A stretch of DNA of 27,329 bases. It comes from Coriobacteriaceae bacterium (GTDB lineage: Bacteria > Actinomycetota > Coriobacteriia > Coriobacteriales > UMGS124). Under the pieces are notes generated by a model that saw only the letters and a list, made by a program, of their open reading frames with translations, was not told the origin of the DNA and made no database searches. This document shows, piece by piece, positions 7,407-14,857 of the stretch (within the stretch, counting starts at the first letter, position 1; every line of letters begins with the position of its first letter). The stretch covers positions 1 to 27,329 of the forward strand of contig JAHZGC010000037.1 of the NCBI GenBank assembly GCA_019421015.1. The letters are read 5' to 3'. The position numbers and the translations under genes are program-made.

Positions 7407-7430
7407 AAAAAACGCCGGTTGTCGACCCGG
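7407..7430 (-). terminator. Terminator after the lysR-like gene
   Basis: On minus-strand RNA, CCGGGT pairs with ACCGG (one bulge, 5-nt loop), followed by CG and a run of six T (7407-7412). The stem is short but the T-run is clear. It lies about 27 nt after the LysR stop, so LysR and the flavoprotein are probably separate transcripts. Confidence 0.55.
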
Positions 7431-7456
7431 TATCTGCCGGACAGTCGCCAGACGCC

Positions 7457-8413
7457 CTAGCAGAGCGCCTCGCGGGCCAGCACTGCGTCAAGCTCCTGGA
7501 GCACCGGCTGCAAGGCCGGATTCGTGTTCTTGGCGGCATAGACGGCCGAGGCACCCACGATATAGGTGTCGTCCGCCGGCCTCACGGCCACATAGTGCTT
7601 GCGCTGCGAGGCAAGGGACTCCACCGAGTAGCGCTCGTTGAACAGGCACACGCTGCGCGAATCGGCCCCGGCGTAGTACTCGAGCATCGTCTGCGAATAG
7701 ACCATGTCGACGCGCACCGGCAACCCCTTGCGCTTGAACAGGTGCTCCACCGCCACCGGCATGGCCCCTTGGCTGGCAAAGGAGGGCACCGCGATTCTGA
7801 ACGAGGCGACGTCGGCCAAGGTGGGCTCGGGAACGCGCAAAAGCGGGTGGCCCTCGGGCACGCCAAACACAAGTGTAAAGGCATTGGAGCGCAGCGGTAC
7901 AAAAGTCAGGTCGGCGGTGCGGGGATGGGCAGGAACCGAACTCTCGCTGGAATTCTCGGCCAAACCCGTGATATGGCGCACGAAACCGATATCGACGGCA
8001 CCCGAGCGCACAAGCTCGACGTCGTCTTGGTTCTGGGAGACGAACTCGAACGCAATGTTGGCGTGCGCCTCCTGGAGCGACTCGACGATGCGCGAGAGCA
8101 GATGAAAGAAGGAGTCAGTCTGGTAGCGGCGTACCTTCACGACACCCTCGGCAACCTGGGCAACCCGCGAGACATCGGACTGCATCTCGTAGAACACGCC
8201 GAGCATCTCATGAGCATGGCGTAGCACCACCCTCCCCACCGGCATAAGCGTGATGGGCGTGGTGCGCTCAAAGAGCGTGTGGCCGACCTCGCGCTCGAGC
8301 CCGATGATGCGTCGGCTCAAGGTCTGCTGAGTCATATGGTTGCGCCGGGCAGCCTCGGATATCCCCTGATGGACGACGACCTCGGTAAACAGGCGAATAT
8401 CTTCGATATTCAT
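7457..8413 (-). CDS. LysR-family transcriptional regulator
   Basis: 318 residues. Residues about 3-62 are a LysR winged helix-turn-helix (MNIEDIRLFTEVVVHQGISE, then MTQQTLSRRIIGLEREVGHTLFER). The rest is a periplasmic-binding-like effector domain (residues about 90-300). The start is ATG at 8413 with AGGAGG 5 nt upstream; upstream codons of the same frame lie in the leader and the neighbouring gene. Gut Coriobacteriia often place a LysR regulator beside a Tat flavin reductase, so the frameshifted flavoprotein downstream is its likely target. The ribosome binding site can be hidden in a hairpin (8420-8454). Effector unknown. Confidence 0.92.
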   Translation of the reverse strand: MNIEDIRLFTEVVVHQGISEAARRNHMTQQTLSRRIIGLEREVGHTLFERTTPITLMPVGRVVLRHAHEMLGVFYEMQSDVSRVAQVAEGVVKVRRYQTDSFFHLLSRIVESLQEAHANIAFEFVSQNQDDVELVRSGAVDIGFVRHITGLAENSSESSVPAHPRTADLTFVPLRSNAFTLVFGVPEGHPLLRVPEPTLADVASFRIAVPSFASQGAMPVAVEHLFKRKGLPVRVDMVYSQTMLEYYAGADSRSVCLFNERYSVESLASQRKHYVAVRPADDTYIVGASAVYAAKNTNPALQPVLQELDAVLAREALC

Positions 8414-8419
8414 GGAAGC

Positions 8420-8454
8420 CTCCTCTCGGGCGGGATTGTACACCCGAAGAGGAG
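8420..8454 (-). promoter_or_regulatory. Hairpin sequestering the LysR ribosome binding site
   Basis: CTCCTCTCGGG (8420-8430) pairs with CCCG-A-AGAGGAG (8443-8454): 11 base pairs with one bulged A and a 12-nt loop. On the minus-strand transcript the 8420-8430 arm contains most of the AGGAGG Shine-Dalgarno of the LysR gene. Translation could be held down unless the hairpin opens, for example by read-through from the upstream gene. Confidence 0.5.
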
Positions 8455-8487
8455 AGACCCACGGGCAGGCCAAGAAGGCTGCCCCCT

Positions 8488-8922
8488 TTAATACAGCGGC
8501 AGCTCCCCCGTGAGCGGATCGATCTGCTCGGCCGCGAGGGGCTCGACGGCCAGGCAGGTGTAGGTGGGCTCGCCGTGGAACTCGGTGTGGCCGGCGTCGC
8601 GGATGAGCGCCACTGCGAACCCAAGCTCGCGGCCGCGGGCGGCCAGGTCGAGCAGCTCCTCCTCGGAGTCCACGTAGACGCACACCTTAGCCACGCCGAC
8701 GTCGAACCAGTCCGAGAGCGGGGTAGCCGGCGTGCCCTCGTCCTCGAGGTAGATCCAGCTCTGGTCGGGGGTCACGCGCACCTCGCCGAGACGCCCCTCG
8801 CGGGCCAGGGCCATGAGCACCGCCTCTACGCAGGCATGGCCGGCCTGGGCGGCAATCTTACCCTTGCGCATCTTGAGGTCGCGGCGCATCACGATCATCT
8901 GCTTGGATTTATAGGATGACAT
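8488..8922 (-). CDS. Peptidyl-tRNA hydrolase, Pth2 type
   Basis: 144 residues, the usual length for the Pth2 (archaeal/eukaryotic-type) family, which cleaves peptides from stalled peptidyl-tRNA. The N-terminal signature KQMIVMRRDLKMRKGKIAAQ AGHA is present; the core lysines and the GKIAAQAGH segment form the active surface. A central strand-helix (VAKVCVYVDSEEELLDLA) and the C-terminal CLAVEPLAAEQIDPLTGELP follow the family pattern. The start is ATG at 8922 with AGGAG about 10 nt upstream. A longer frame to 9021 adds non-family residues. Bacteria normally rely on Pth1; a Pth2 copy is a known but minority occurrence, so it may be an auxiliary enzyme. It probably has its own transcript; the LysR gene follows after 74 nt. 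Confidence 0.88.
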   Translation of the reverse strand: MSSYKSKQMIVMRRDLKMRKGKIAAQAGHACVEAVLMALAREGRLGEVRVTPDQSWIYLEDEGTPATPLSDWFDVGVAKVCVYVDSEEELLDLAARGRELGFAVALIRDAGHTEFHGEPTYTCLAVEPLAAEQIDPLTGELPLY

Positions 8923-8997
8923 GGGGTGGGGCTCCTCTCGGGTGCGGGTCAAAGCGCAGACAGGGGTGTTCAAGCGTAAAAAGGATAGCGCAAGAAC

Positions 8998-9039
8998 GAG
9001 GGCCCGCCCCGGGTGGTTCATCCCCGGAGCAGGCCCCTC
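8998..9039 (-). terminator. Strong hairpin after the RND transporter gene
   Basis: GAGGGCC (8998-9004) and the following GC and CCGGG segments pair with CCCGG, GC and GGCCCCTC (to 9039) around a short loop. It is a long GC stem with small mismatches, 45 nt after the RND stop on the minus strand. The sequence after it is only moderately T-rich, so termination efficiency is uncertain. Confidence 0.55.
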
Positions 9040-9084
9040 ATAGCACGGTCAAACCGCGCATCCCAATCGCGCGGTCGGTCTCCC

Positions 9085-12000
9085 CTACCTGCGGTCGGGC
9101 CGCGGGTCGGGCGGGATCGGGGCGCCGGGCACGCCGTTGCGACCCTGGGGAAGCGCCGGCTGCACCGGCACGGCCTGCGCGGGCCGCTCGGTGCGCGCCT
9201 GTTCCTGGGCCTGCGCCTCGGCCTCGGCTGCGGCGCGCTGAGCAGCAAGCTCCTCGAGGTAGGCCTGGGCGTCGCCGGGGTCCTCCTCAAGGTTCTCATC
9301 GCCGAGGTCGACCTCGGAGGGCGTGCGACGGTAGAGGATGTCGTACATGATCGGCACGATGTAGAGGGTCATGAAGGTGGCGTAGATCATGCCGCCCACC
9401 ACAACGATGGCCATGCCGCGCTGCATGGAGCCGCCCACCGACTGGCTCACCACAAGCGGGATCATGGAGAGCACGGTGGTGAGCGCCGTCATGATGATCG
9501 GGCGCATACGGGTGCGCCCGGCCGCCACCAGGGCGTCGCGCTTCTCGAGGCCGCCGCAGCGTAGCTGGTTCACGTAGTCCACGAGCACGATGCCGTTGTT
9601 CACCACGGTGCCCATCAGCACGAGGAAGCCCATGAGCGAGAGGATGTCGAGCTGCTCGCCGAACAGGATGAGGCCCAAGAAGCCGCCCGTGAACGCCAAA
9701 GGCACCGTAAAGATGACAATGAAGGGCGAGAGCAGACTCTGGAACTGCGCCACCATGATGAGGTAGATGAGCACGAGGCCCAGAAGCGCCATGAGGCCCA
9801 TCTGCTCGAGCATGGTGTTGACGTTCTCAATCTCTCCGCCGTACTCGATGGTATAGCCGTCGGGCAGGTCGTAGTCGTCGAGCTTCTCGGTGAGCTCGCG
9901 CGAGAGCAGGGCGTTGTTCTCGCCGTCCTCGACCTCGGCGGTGACGTCCATGGTGCGTGAGGAGTCCACATGGACGATGGTGTTGGCCGCAGTGCCCTCC
10001 TCGACGGTGGCCACGTCGCGCAGCCTGATCTCAGTATCGCCCACCTGGACCACGGTGTCGAGCAGGTCCTCCTTGGTGGGCAGCTCGGTGTCGTCGACGA
10101 TGGTCACCTGCATGGAAGTCCCGTCGACCTCGATGGTCGCCGAGTCCACCTCGGTCGAAAGCGCCGCAGAAAGAGCCTGGTAGAGCTGGGCCGAGGTCAC
10201 GCCCTCGCGGGCGAGCTTGGAGCGGTCAACGATGAGCCGCAGCTCGGGCGAGGCCTCCTCGAGGCCGTTGGAGATCTCGGTGTAGCCGTCGACCTCGTCG
10301 ACGAGGGCCATGATGTCCTCGCTGATCTCGGTCAGCGTCTGCTGGTCGTCTCCCTTGATGGTGATCGTGAGGCCGCTGCCGAGCATCGAGGTCATGCCTT
10401 CGGAGGACGAGGCGTCCGCACGCACCTCGCCGTCGAGCTTGCGGGTCTTCTTGTTGAGCTCGTCCACGATCTTGGTGACCTGGTCCTCGGTCTCCACGGT
10501 GTCGTCGGCCTGGATAAAGAACATGAACGTCTCGGGCACCTCGCCCTTGCCGGCACCGTCGGCCGCCGAGGTCATGAGCGACAGGCCGCTCGTGCCGTCC
10601 ATGGCGCCCACGAACTCCACGCCGTCTATGGTCAGGGCGGCCTCCATCACGTCGTCGGCCAGGGCATAGGCCTCGTCGCGCGTGGCGTCCTCGGGCACCG
10701 TGACCGTGACGCTGATGGTCTTGCTCGTCATGCTGGGGATCAGGTTGATGCCGGTGGAGACCGTGGTGGCGATGGCACCGGCCAAGAGGCCGACGGCCAC
10801 GAGCAGCGGCACCGTCTTGTGCCGCAGGAAGAAGGCGAGGGAGCGGCCGTAGCCGTCCTTGAGGTGCTCGAACCAACCCTCCTTGCGCGGCTTGTAGTTC
10901 TTGAACACGAAGGCCGAGAGGCTCGGCACAAGGGTGAGGGCCACCACGAGCGACGCCGTGAGGGCGTAGGCGATCGTGAGGGCAAAGGGCACGAGCATCT
11001 GGTTCACGAGCCCGGTCGTGAAGATAGCGGGCAGGAACACGCAGATGGTGGTCAGCGTGGAGGCAACCACGGCGCCGGTGATCTGCTTGGCGCCCTGCAC
11101 CGCCGCACGCGGTGCCGAGATGCCGCGGCCGCGCAGGCGGTAGATGTTCTCAAGCACGATGATCGAGTTGTCGACCAGCATGCCGATGGCCAGCGCGATG
11201 CCGCCCAGGGTGAGCACGTTCAGGGAGAGACCCGAGAAGTACATGAGCACCAGGGCCACGAGTACCGAGAACGGGATCGAGAAGGCCACGATGAGCGTGG
11301 GACGCCAGTCGCGCAGGAAGATGGCGAGCACCACCACGGCGAGCACGGCGCCGATGAGCAGCGAGCGCAGGATGCTGTCGATGAACAGGCTGATATAGGA
11401 GGCCTGGTCAGAGAGGACGTCGAGCTGCAGGCCGGGATAGTCCTTCTCCAGGTCCTCGATCTTATCGACGCACGCCTGGGACACGTCGCTCGTCGAGGCG
11501 GTGGAGGCCTTGTAGACGGAGAGGAGCACGCCGCGGTCGTCGTTCAGGCGCATGTAGGAGTCTTCGACGTTGTCGATGACCGTGATGGAGGCAACGTCTT
11601 TGAGGCGCACGTCGCCGATACCCTCGACGGTGGCGAGCACGAGGTCGCCGAGCTCCTCGGCGGACGTGAAGTTCTCGCCCACGCGCAGCAGCCACTGGGC
11701 GTCGTCTTTGTCGTCGATGTAGCCGGCGGGCATGGCGAAGTTCTGGGCCACCACGAGCTGCGCGAGGGTGTCCTTGTTCACCAGGGCGTCGACGGTGGCC
11801 TGTCCGAGCGCGGCGTCGAGCTGCTCGTCGAGCTGGGCGCGCGAGGAGTCGAGCTCGGCGCGCTGGGCGTCGATGTTCGCCTGGGCCTCGTTGATCGGGG
11901 CATAGGCGTCGGGGGCGTTCTCGGCACCGCCGTAGTAGGAGTCGAGCTCGGCGCGCTGGGCGTCCAGGTCGGCCTGGGCGGCGTCGAGTTGGGCCTCCCC

Positions 12001-12648
12001 GTCGGCAATCTGCTGGAGCGGCTCGTCGAACTGGGACCTCACGTAGTCGGCCAGGTCCTTGTTGAGGCCGTCCACCTCGGCCTCGTCGAGACGCACCTCC
12101 ACGGACTGCTCCACGCCGCCCGAGACCGACACGTCGGCCACGCCGTCGAGGCGCTCGAGGGCGGGCACGACTTTGTCTTCGACCAGGTCAGAAAGCTCGT
12201 AGATGTCGCGGTCGTCGTCATGGGCGCCGATGTACATGGTCGCCATCATGTCGGCGCTGATCTCCATGTAGTTGGGGGTGCCCACGCCGTCGGGCAGCAA
12301 GGCGATGACCTCGTTGACCGCGGAGGACACCTTGACGAGCGCCGAGTCCATGTCGGTGTCGTCCTCGAACTCGAGGAAGACGAGCGAGTAGTTGTCGTTG
12401 CTCTGGGAGGTGATACTCTTGACGCCGTTCACCGAAGCGAGGCTCCCCTCGAGGGGGTCGGTGACCTCGGCCTCGACCTTCTCGGCGCTCGCACCGGGGT
12501 CGGTCGTGATGACGGCCAGGTAGGGCAGGTCCATCTCGGGGAACAGGTCCGTCTTCATCCTGGTGAGCGACACGCCGCCCAAGATGAGCGCGATGATGAC
12601 GGCCACCACCACGACGAAGGGTTTCTTGACGCTGAACTTGCTGAGCAT
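9085..12648 (-). CDS. RND-family (HAE1/AcrB-like) transporter with a coiled coil in the first extracytoplasmic loop
   Basis: 1187 residues, proton-driven export permease in the cytoplasmic membrane. TM1 (FVVVVAVIIALILGGVSL) is followed by TRMKTDLFPEMDLP, a hallmark of the family. TM4 holds GMLVDNSIIVLENIYR (D493 present, neighbour N494 where AcrB has a second Asp). A late TM carries NNGIVLVDYVNQLR. Residues about 205-285 are a predicted coiled coil (QRAELDS at 231-237 and again 262-268) where AcrB has its TolC-docking subdomain. The C-terminus adds an Ala/Glu/Gln-rich helix and a Pro-rich tail (about 1120-1187). The start is ATG at 12648 with GGAGGTGG upstream. No adaptor or TolC gene is adjacent. 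Substrate unknown (drug or lipid). Confidence 0.93.
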   Translation of the reverse strand: MLSKFSVKKPFVVVVAVIIALILGGVSLTRMKTDLFPEMDLPYLAVITTDPGASAEKVEAEVTDPLEGSLASVNGVKSITSQSNDNYSLVFLEFEDDTDMDSALVKVSSAVNEVIALLPDGVGTPNYMEISADMMATMYIGAHDDDRDIYELSDLVEDKVVPALERLDGVADVSVSGGVEQSVEVRLDEAEVDGLNKDLADYVRSQFDEPLQQIADGEAQLDAAQADLDAQRAELDSYYGGAENAPDAYAPINEAQANIDAQRAELDSSRAQLDEQLDAALGQATVDALVNKDTLAQLVVAQNFAMPAGYIDDKDDAQWLLRVGENFTSAEELGDLVLATVEGIGDVRLKDVASITVIDNVEDSYMRLNDDRGVLLSVYKASTASTSDVSQACVDKIEDLEKDYPGLQLDVLSDQASYISLFIDSILRSLLIGAVLAVVVLAIFLRDWRPTLIVAFSIPFSVLVALVLMYFSGLSLNVLTLGGIALAIGMLVDNSIIVLENIYRLRGRGISAPRAAVQGAKQITGAVVASTLTTICVFLPAIFTTGLVNQMLVPFALTIAYALTASLVVALTLVPSLSAFVFKNYKPRKEGWFEHLKDGYGRSLAFFLRHKTVPLLVAVGLLAGAIATTVSTGINLIPSMTSKTISVTVTVPEDATRDEAYALADDVMEAALTIDGVEFVGAMDGTSGLSLMTSAADGAGKGEVPETFMFFIQADDTVETEDQVTKIVDELNKKTRKLDGEVRADASSSEGMTSMLGSGLTITIKGDDQQTLTEISEDIMALVDEVDGYTEISNGLEEASPELRLIVDRSKLAREGVTSAQLYQALSAALSTEVDSATIEVDGTSMQVTIVDDTELPTKEDLLDTVVQVGDTEIRLRDVATVEEGTAANTIVHVDSSRTMDVTAEVEDGENNALLSRELTEKLDDYDLPDGYTIEYGGEIENVNTMLEQMGLMALLGLVLIYLIMVAQFQSLLSPFIVIFTVPLAFTGGFLGLILFGEQLDILSLMGFLVLMGTVVNNGIVLVDYVNQLRCGGLEKRDALVAAGRTRMRPIIMTALTTVLSMIPLVVSQSVGGSMQRGMAIVVVGGMIYATFMTLYIVPIMYDILYRRTPSEVDLGDENLEEDPGDAQAYLEELAAQRAAAEAEAQAQEQARTERPAQAVPVQPALPQGRNGVPGAPIPPDPRPDRR
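11845..11964 (-). repeat. 27-bp direct repeat inside the RND coiled coil
   Basis: The same 27 bases occur at 11845-11871 and 11938-11964, beginning GGAGTCGAGCTCGG, 93 nt apart and in frame. They encode the repeated AQRAELDS heptad-like unit. This points to growth of the coiled coil by internal duplication. Confidence 0.8.
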
Positions 12649-12717
12649 GGCCCTTGACCACCTCCAGTCCGCGGGCCCGGGCCGCCTTTGCAGCGCGCCG
12701 GGCCCATGCTTGAGCAC

Positions 12718-12742
12718 GTTGAGACGTACGTACGTCTTCAAC
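12718..12742. promoter_or_regulatory. Palindromic operator candidate upstream of the RND gene
   Basis: AGACGTACGTACGTCT (12722-12737) is a perfect 16-bp palindrome, flanked by GTTG (12718-12721) and CAAC (12739-12742) that extend the symmetry with one bulged T. It lies about 75 nt upstream of the RND start. It shares the ACGTAC half-site with the TetR operator at 2366-2380 but lacks its centre. No clear -35/-10 pair is seen around it. Confidence 0.5.
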
Positions 12743-12829
12743 AACTACCATGCGGCGGAGACGTCCCGAAAAACGAAGCGTCAATCTACAGAAACTCGCC
12801 AAAGTACGGTAAGAAAAAATGCAACCGCG

Positions 12830-13942
12830 CTATAGCAGTCCTCCTATTATGAGGACGAAGACCACGACGGCGAGCACAAGCCCCACCATGAGCGCCCAGG
12901 CGCTCGGCCGTCCAAAGTTCACCGTCCAGCCCACGCCAAAGCGCTTGGGCACGAACAGGCTCGGGTCATGGGCGTTCACGTAGAAGACGCCGAGCTTCCA
13001 AAAGCAGTCGTCGTCGTGGAGCAGGCCGTCCTCGCCAGCGGGCTGGGCCATGGTGCGGGCCCCGGACTGACCGTAGACCACCGCAAGAACGATGGCCCCC
13101 ACGACCGCCACCGCCGCGGCACCGGTCATGACGAGCGCTGCGGCCCCTAGCTCCATGGCACCGACCATCGAAAGCTGGATGGCTATGGCGGAAACGTTGA
13201 GGATAAGGCCCATGGCCAGCATGAACATTCCCTGGGCCCGGGCAAAGCGACCGTAGGCGTAGGCGGACGACACCGGGGCGCCCGGTGCGTTGGGCTTTTT
13301 GGACCGCGCGATGCCCCACTGGGTAAAGGCGAACACCGCGGTCAAGAACAGCTGGAAGAGCGGGGCGAACAGAATCACGAGCGGGCTCTTCTCGGCCCAG
13401 TCGTTCACCTGGCCGTCGAGGCCCATATGGATGGGGACGAGGTCGGGCATCGAAGCGTAGCCGGCAATACCGATGGCCAGCGTGACGGCGATCACAGGGA
13501 CGTTGAGCACCTCCCACCACGGCGAGAGGGGGCGGGGCACCTCGCGCTCCCCCACCACGGCGCTGCGGAGGTCAGCCTCCGCCGTCCAACCCTCGCGCCC
13601 CTTGAGCTCCTGGACCTTTTTGCGGTAGTGGAGCATGAGGGCGAAGGAGAACACCATCAGCACGACGGTGTCTGCGACGAGGCAGGCCACGGCAACCGCC
13701 GGCGAGACGAGGACAAAGACCAGCGCCGAAACCACGGCGAGCACCAGCGTAACGGCCAGGGTCCAGGCTGTGTAGGATCGCTTGAACCCGCGTATCTCGG
13801 GGTCTTTCTGAGCGGAGGCGGGAATCGTGACGGCAAAGCACTCGTCGTTTCTCATGAGCCAGGGGGTGATGGCGACCAAGACTCCCACGAGCGGGATGAG
13901 CAGGGTCGTGAACAGCAGGTATACCAGCGTCGAGGCATCCAT
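12830..13942 (-). CDS. DUF1648/DUF5808 integral membrane protein
   Basis: 370 residues with about eight membrane segments. The middle carries the DUF1648 pattern (MPDLVPIHMGLDGQVNDW) as in SdpI-like and related membrane proteins. Near the C-terminus is a DUF5808 pattern (DDDCFWKLGVFYVNAHDPSL, then VPKRFGVGWTVNFGRP), followed by a final hydrophobic segment. The ATG at 13942 is preceded by AGGAG 7 nt upstream, and the stop of the GntR gene lies only 4 nt before it, so the two are an operon. YtrA-type GntR regulators commonly sit in front of membrane proteins or ABC transporters responding to envelope stress; a similar role is likely but unproven. No enzymatic motif is visible. Confidence 0.85.
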   Translation of the reverse strand: MDASTLVYLLFTTLLIPLVGVLVAITPWLMRNDECFAVTIPASAQKDPEIRGFKRSYTAWTLAVTLVLAVVSALVFVLVSPAVAVACLVADTVVLMVFSFALMLHYRKKVQELKGREGWTAEADLRSAVVGEREVPRPLSPWWEVLNVPVIAVTLAIGIAGYASMPDLVPIHMGLDGQVNDWAEKSPLVILFAPLFQLFLTAVFAFTQWGIARSKKPNAPGAPVSSAYAYGRFARAQGMFMLAMGLILNVSAIAIQLSMVGAMELGAAALVMTGAAAVAVVGAIVLAVVYGQSGARTMAQPAGEDGLLHDDDCFWKLGVFYVNAHDPSLFVPKRFGVGWTVNFGRPSAWALMVGLVLAVVVFVLIIGGLL

Positions 13943-13945
13943 CGC

Positions 13946-14377
13946 CTATCTCCTCTCCTCGGCCGCGACGGCCGCGTCGTGTCTTTCTGCTCCGAACACC
14001 TCGTCGGCCTGGCGGGCGGCCTCCTCGAGAAACGACCCCCTCGTGCCGCCGCGCGCCTTACAGGCCAAGGCAAGTCGGCGCAGCTCCTCCCCCATGAGCT
14101 GGTCCTGCTCCTTGGCGCGCCGCTCGACGCTCGCGCTGCCGCGTGGGGCCACGACCGCCCCGGCCCTGCCGCGCATCGTGAGGTAGCCCTCGTCGCGCAG
14201 GACCGCATAGGCCTTGTTCACCGTATGGAGGTTGATGCCGAGGTCGTCGCCCAGGGAGCGCACCGAGGGCAGGCTGTCGCCCTCGACAAGCTCCCCGCAG
14301 GCTATGGCCTCGATGATCTGGGAGCGTATCTGCTGGTAGAGGGGTTCTTTGGACCCGGGGTCGATGGTGATGACCAT
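13946..14377 (-). CDS. GntR-family regulator, YtrA subfamily
   Basis: 143 residues. The N-terminal winged helix (VITIDPGSKEPLYQQIRSQI, then LPSVRSLGDDLGINLHTVNKAY) is a textbook GntR domain; only a short helical tail follows, as in the YtrA subfamily without a ligand domain. The start is ATG at 14377, with AAAGGA 8 nt upstream; the longer frame to 14710 covers the promoter. It is first gene of a two-gene operon with the DUF1648 protein and is probably autoregulated from the promoter at 14464-14491. The C-terminal tail is Arg/Ala/Glu rich. Confidence 0.92.
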   Translation of the reverse strand: MVITIDPGSKEPLYQQIRSQIIEAIACGELVEGDSLPSVRSLGDDLGINLHTVNKAYAVLRDEGYLTMRGRAGAVVAPRGSASVERRAKEQDQLMGEELRRLALACKARGGTRGSFLEEAARQADEVFGAERHDAAVAAEERR

Positions 14378-14463
14378 GGTGGGTTCCTTTCTGGGGAGAT
14401 GGGGGTGAGCAGGGTTGGGAGAGGCCAGGCAGAAGGGAGATCGGAAGTAAAGGACTGCGTTTA

Positions 14464-14491
14464 TTATAGTATGATTAGAACAAAAAGCAAA
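14464..14491 (-). promoter_or_regulatory. Sigma-70-type promoter of the GntR operon
   Basis: On the minus strand TTGCTT (14486-14491), a 16-nt spacer and a consensus TATAAT (14464-14469) give the best promoter in the window, with a leader of about 80 nt before the GntR start. The AT-rich spacer, ATCATAC next to the -10, is a likely operator area. Confidence 0.8.
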
Positions 14492-14857
14492 CGGTTTTGC
14501 CTCAACCTGTAGCAGCTCTGCAGCAGGGGCGCTTCTCGGCTGCGGCGGGTGGATGGAATCCGAACTATGCGACTCAAGGGGCATGGCAAATGGCCAGGAT
14601 TGGTACTTTGCGACCATCTTTTGGAGGGTCAGTCTCTCTCGGCAACTATTAACGCGCTCTTTACCTGCTATGATACCGATATATCTCATCGTGTTACCAG
14701 AAAACCCCATCGCAAAACTCAGATGTCGTCCAGCCCCGACCCTTCAGAAGTCGCAAAGTCGGGATCCTGGCCACCGCCGCGGTCCCTACCCCACCCGCGC
14801 TCTTCGCCGCGCCGTCCGCAGATTCCGGTCGTTACAGCCTGGCCCATGCGTGCCCTT
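14492..14857. other. Non-coding stretch between the helicase gene and the GntR promoter
   Basis: No gene seen. It contains one weak hairpin (CCCGAC 14735-14740 with GTCGGG 14758-14763, 17-nt loop) that may end the minus-strand helicase operon; its T-tract is poor. Base composition drops in 14600-14720, which has no recognisable element. Confidence 0.5.

Noticed and set aside
9970..12657. 895-codon plus-strand open frame opposite the RND gene
   Set aside because: It mirrors the RND gene, is His/Val/Gly-rich without any domain, and is the usual by-product of GC-rich codon use.
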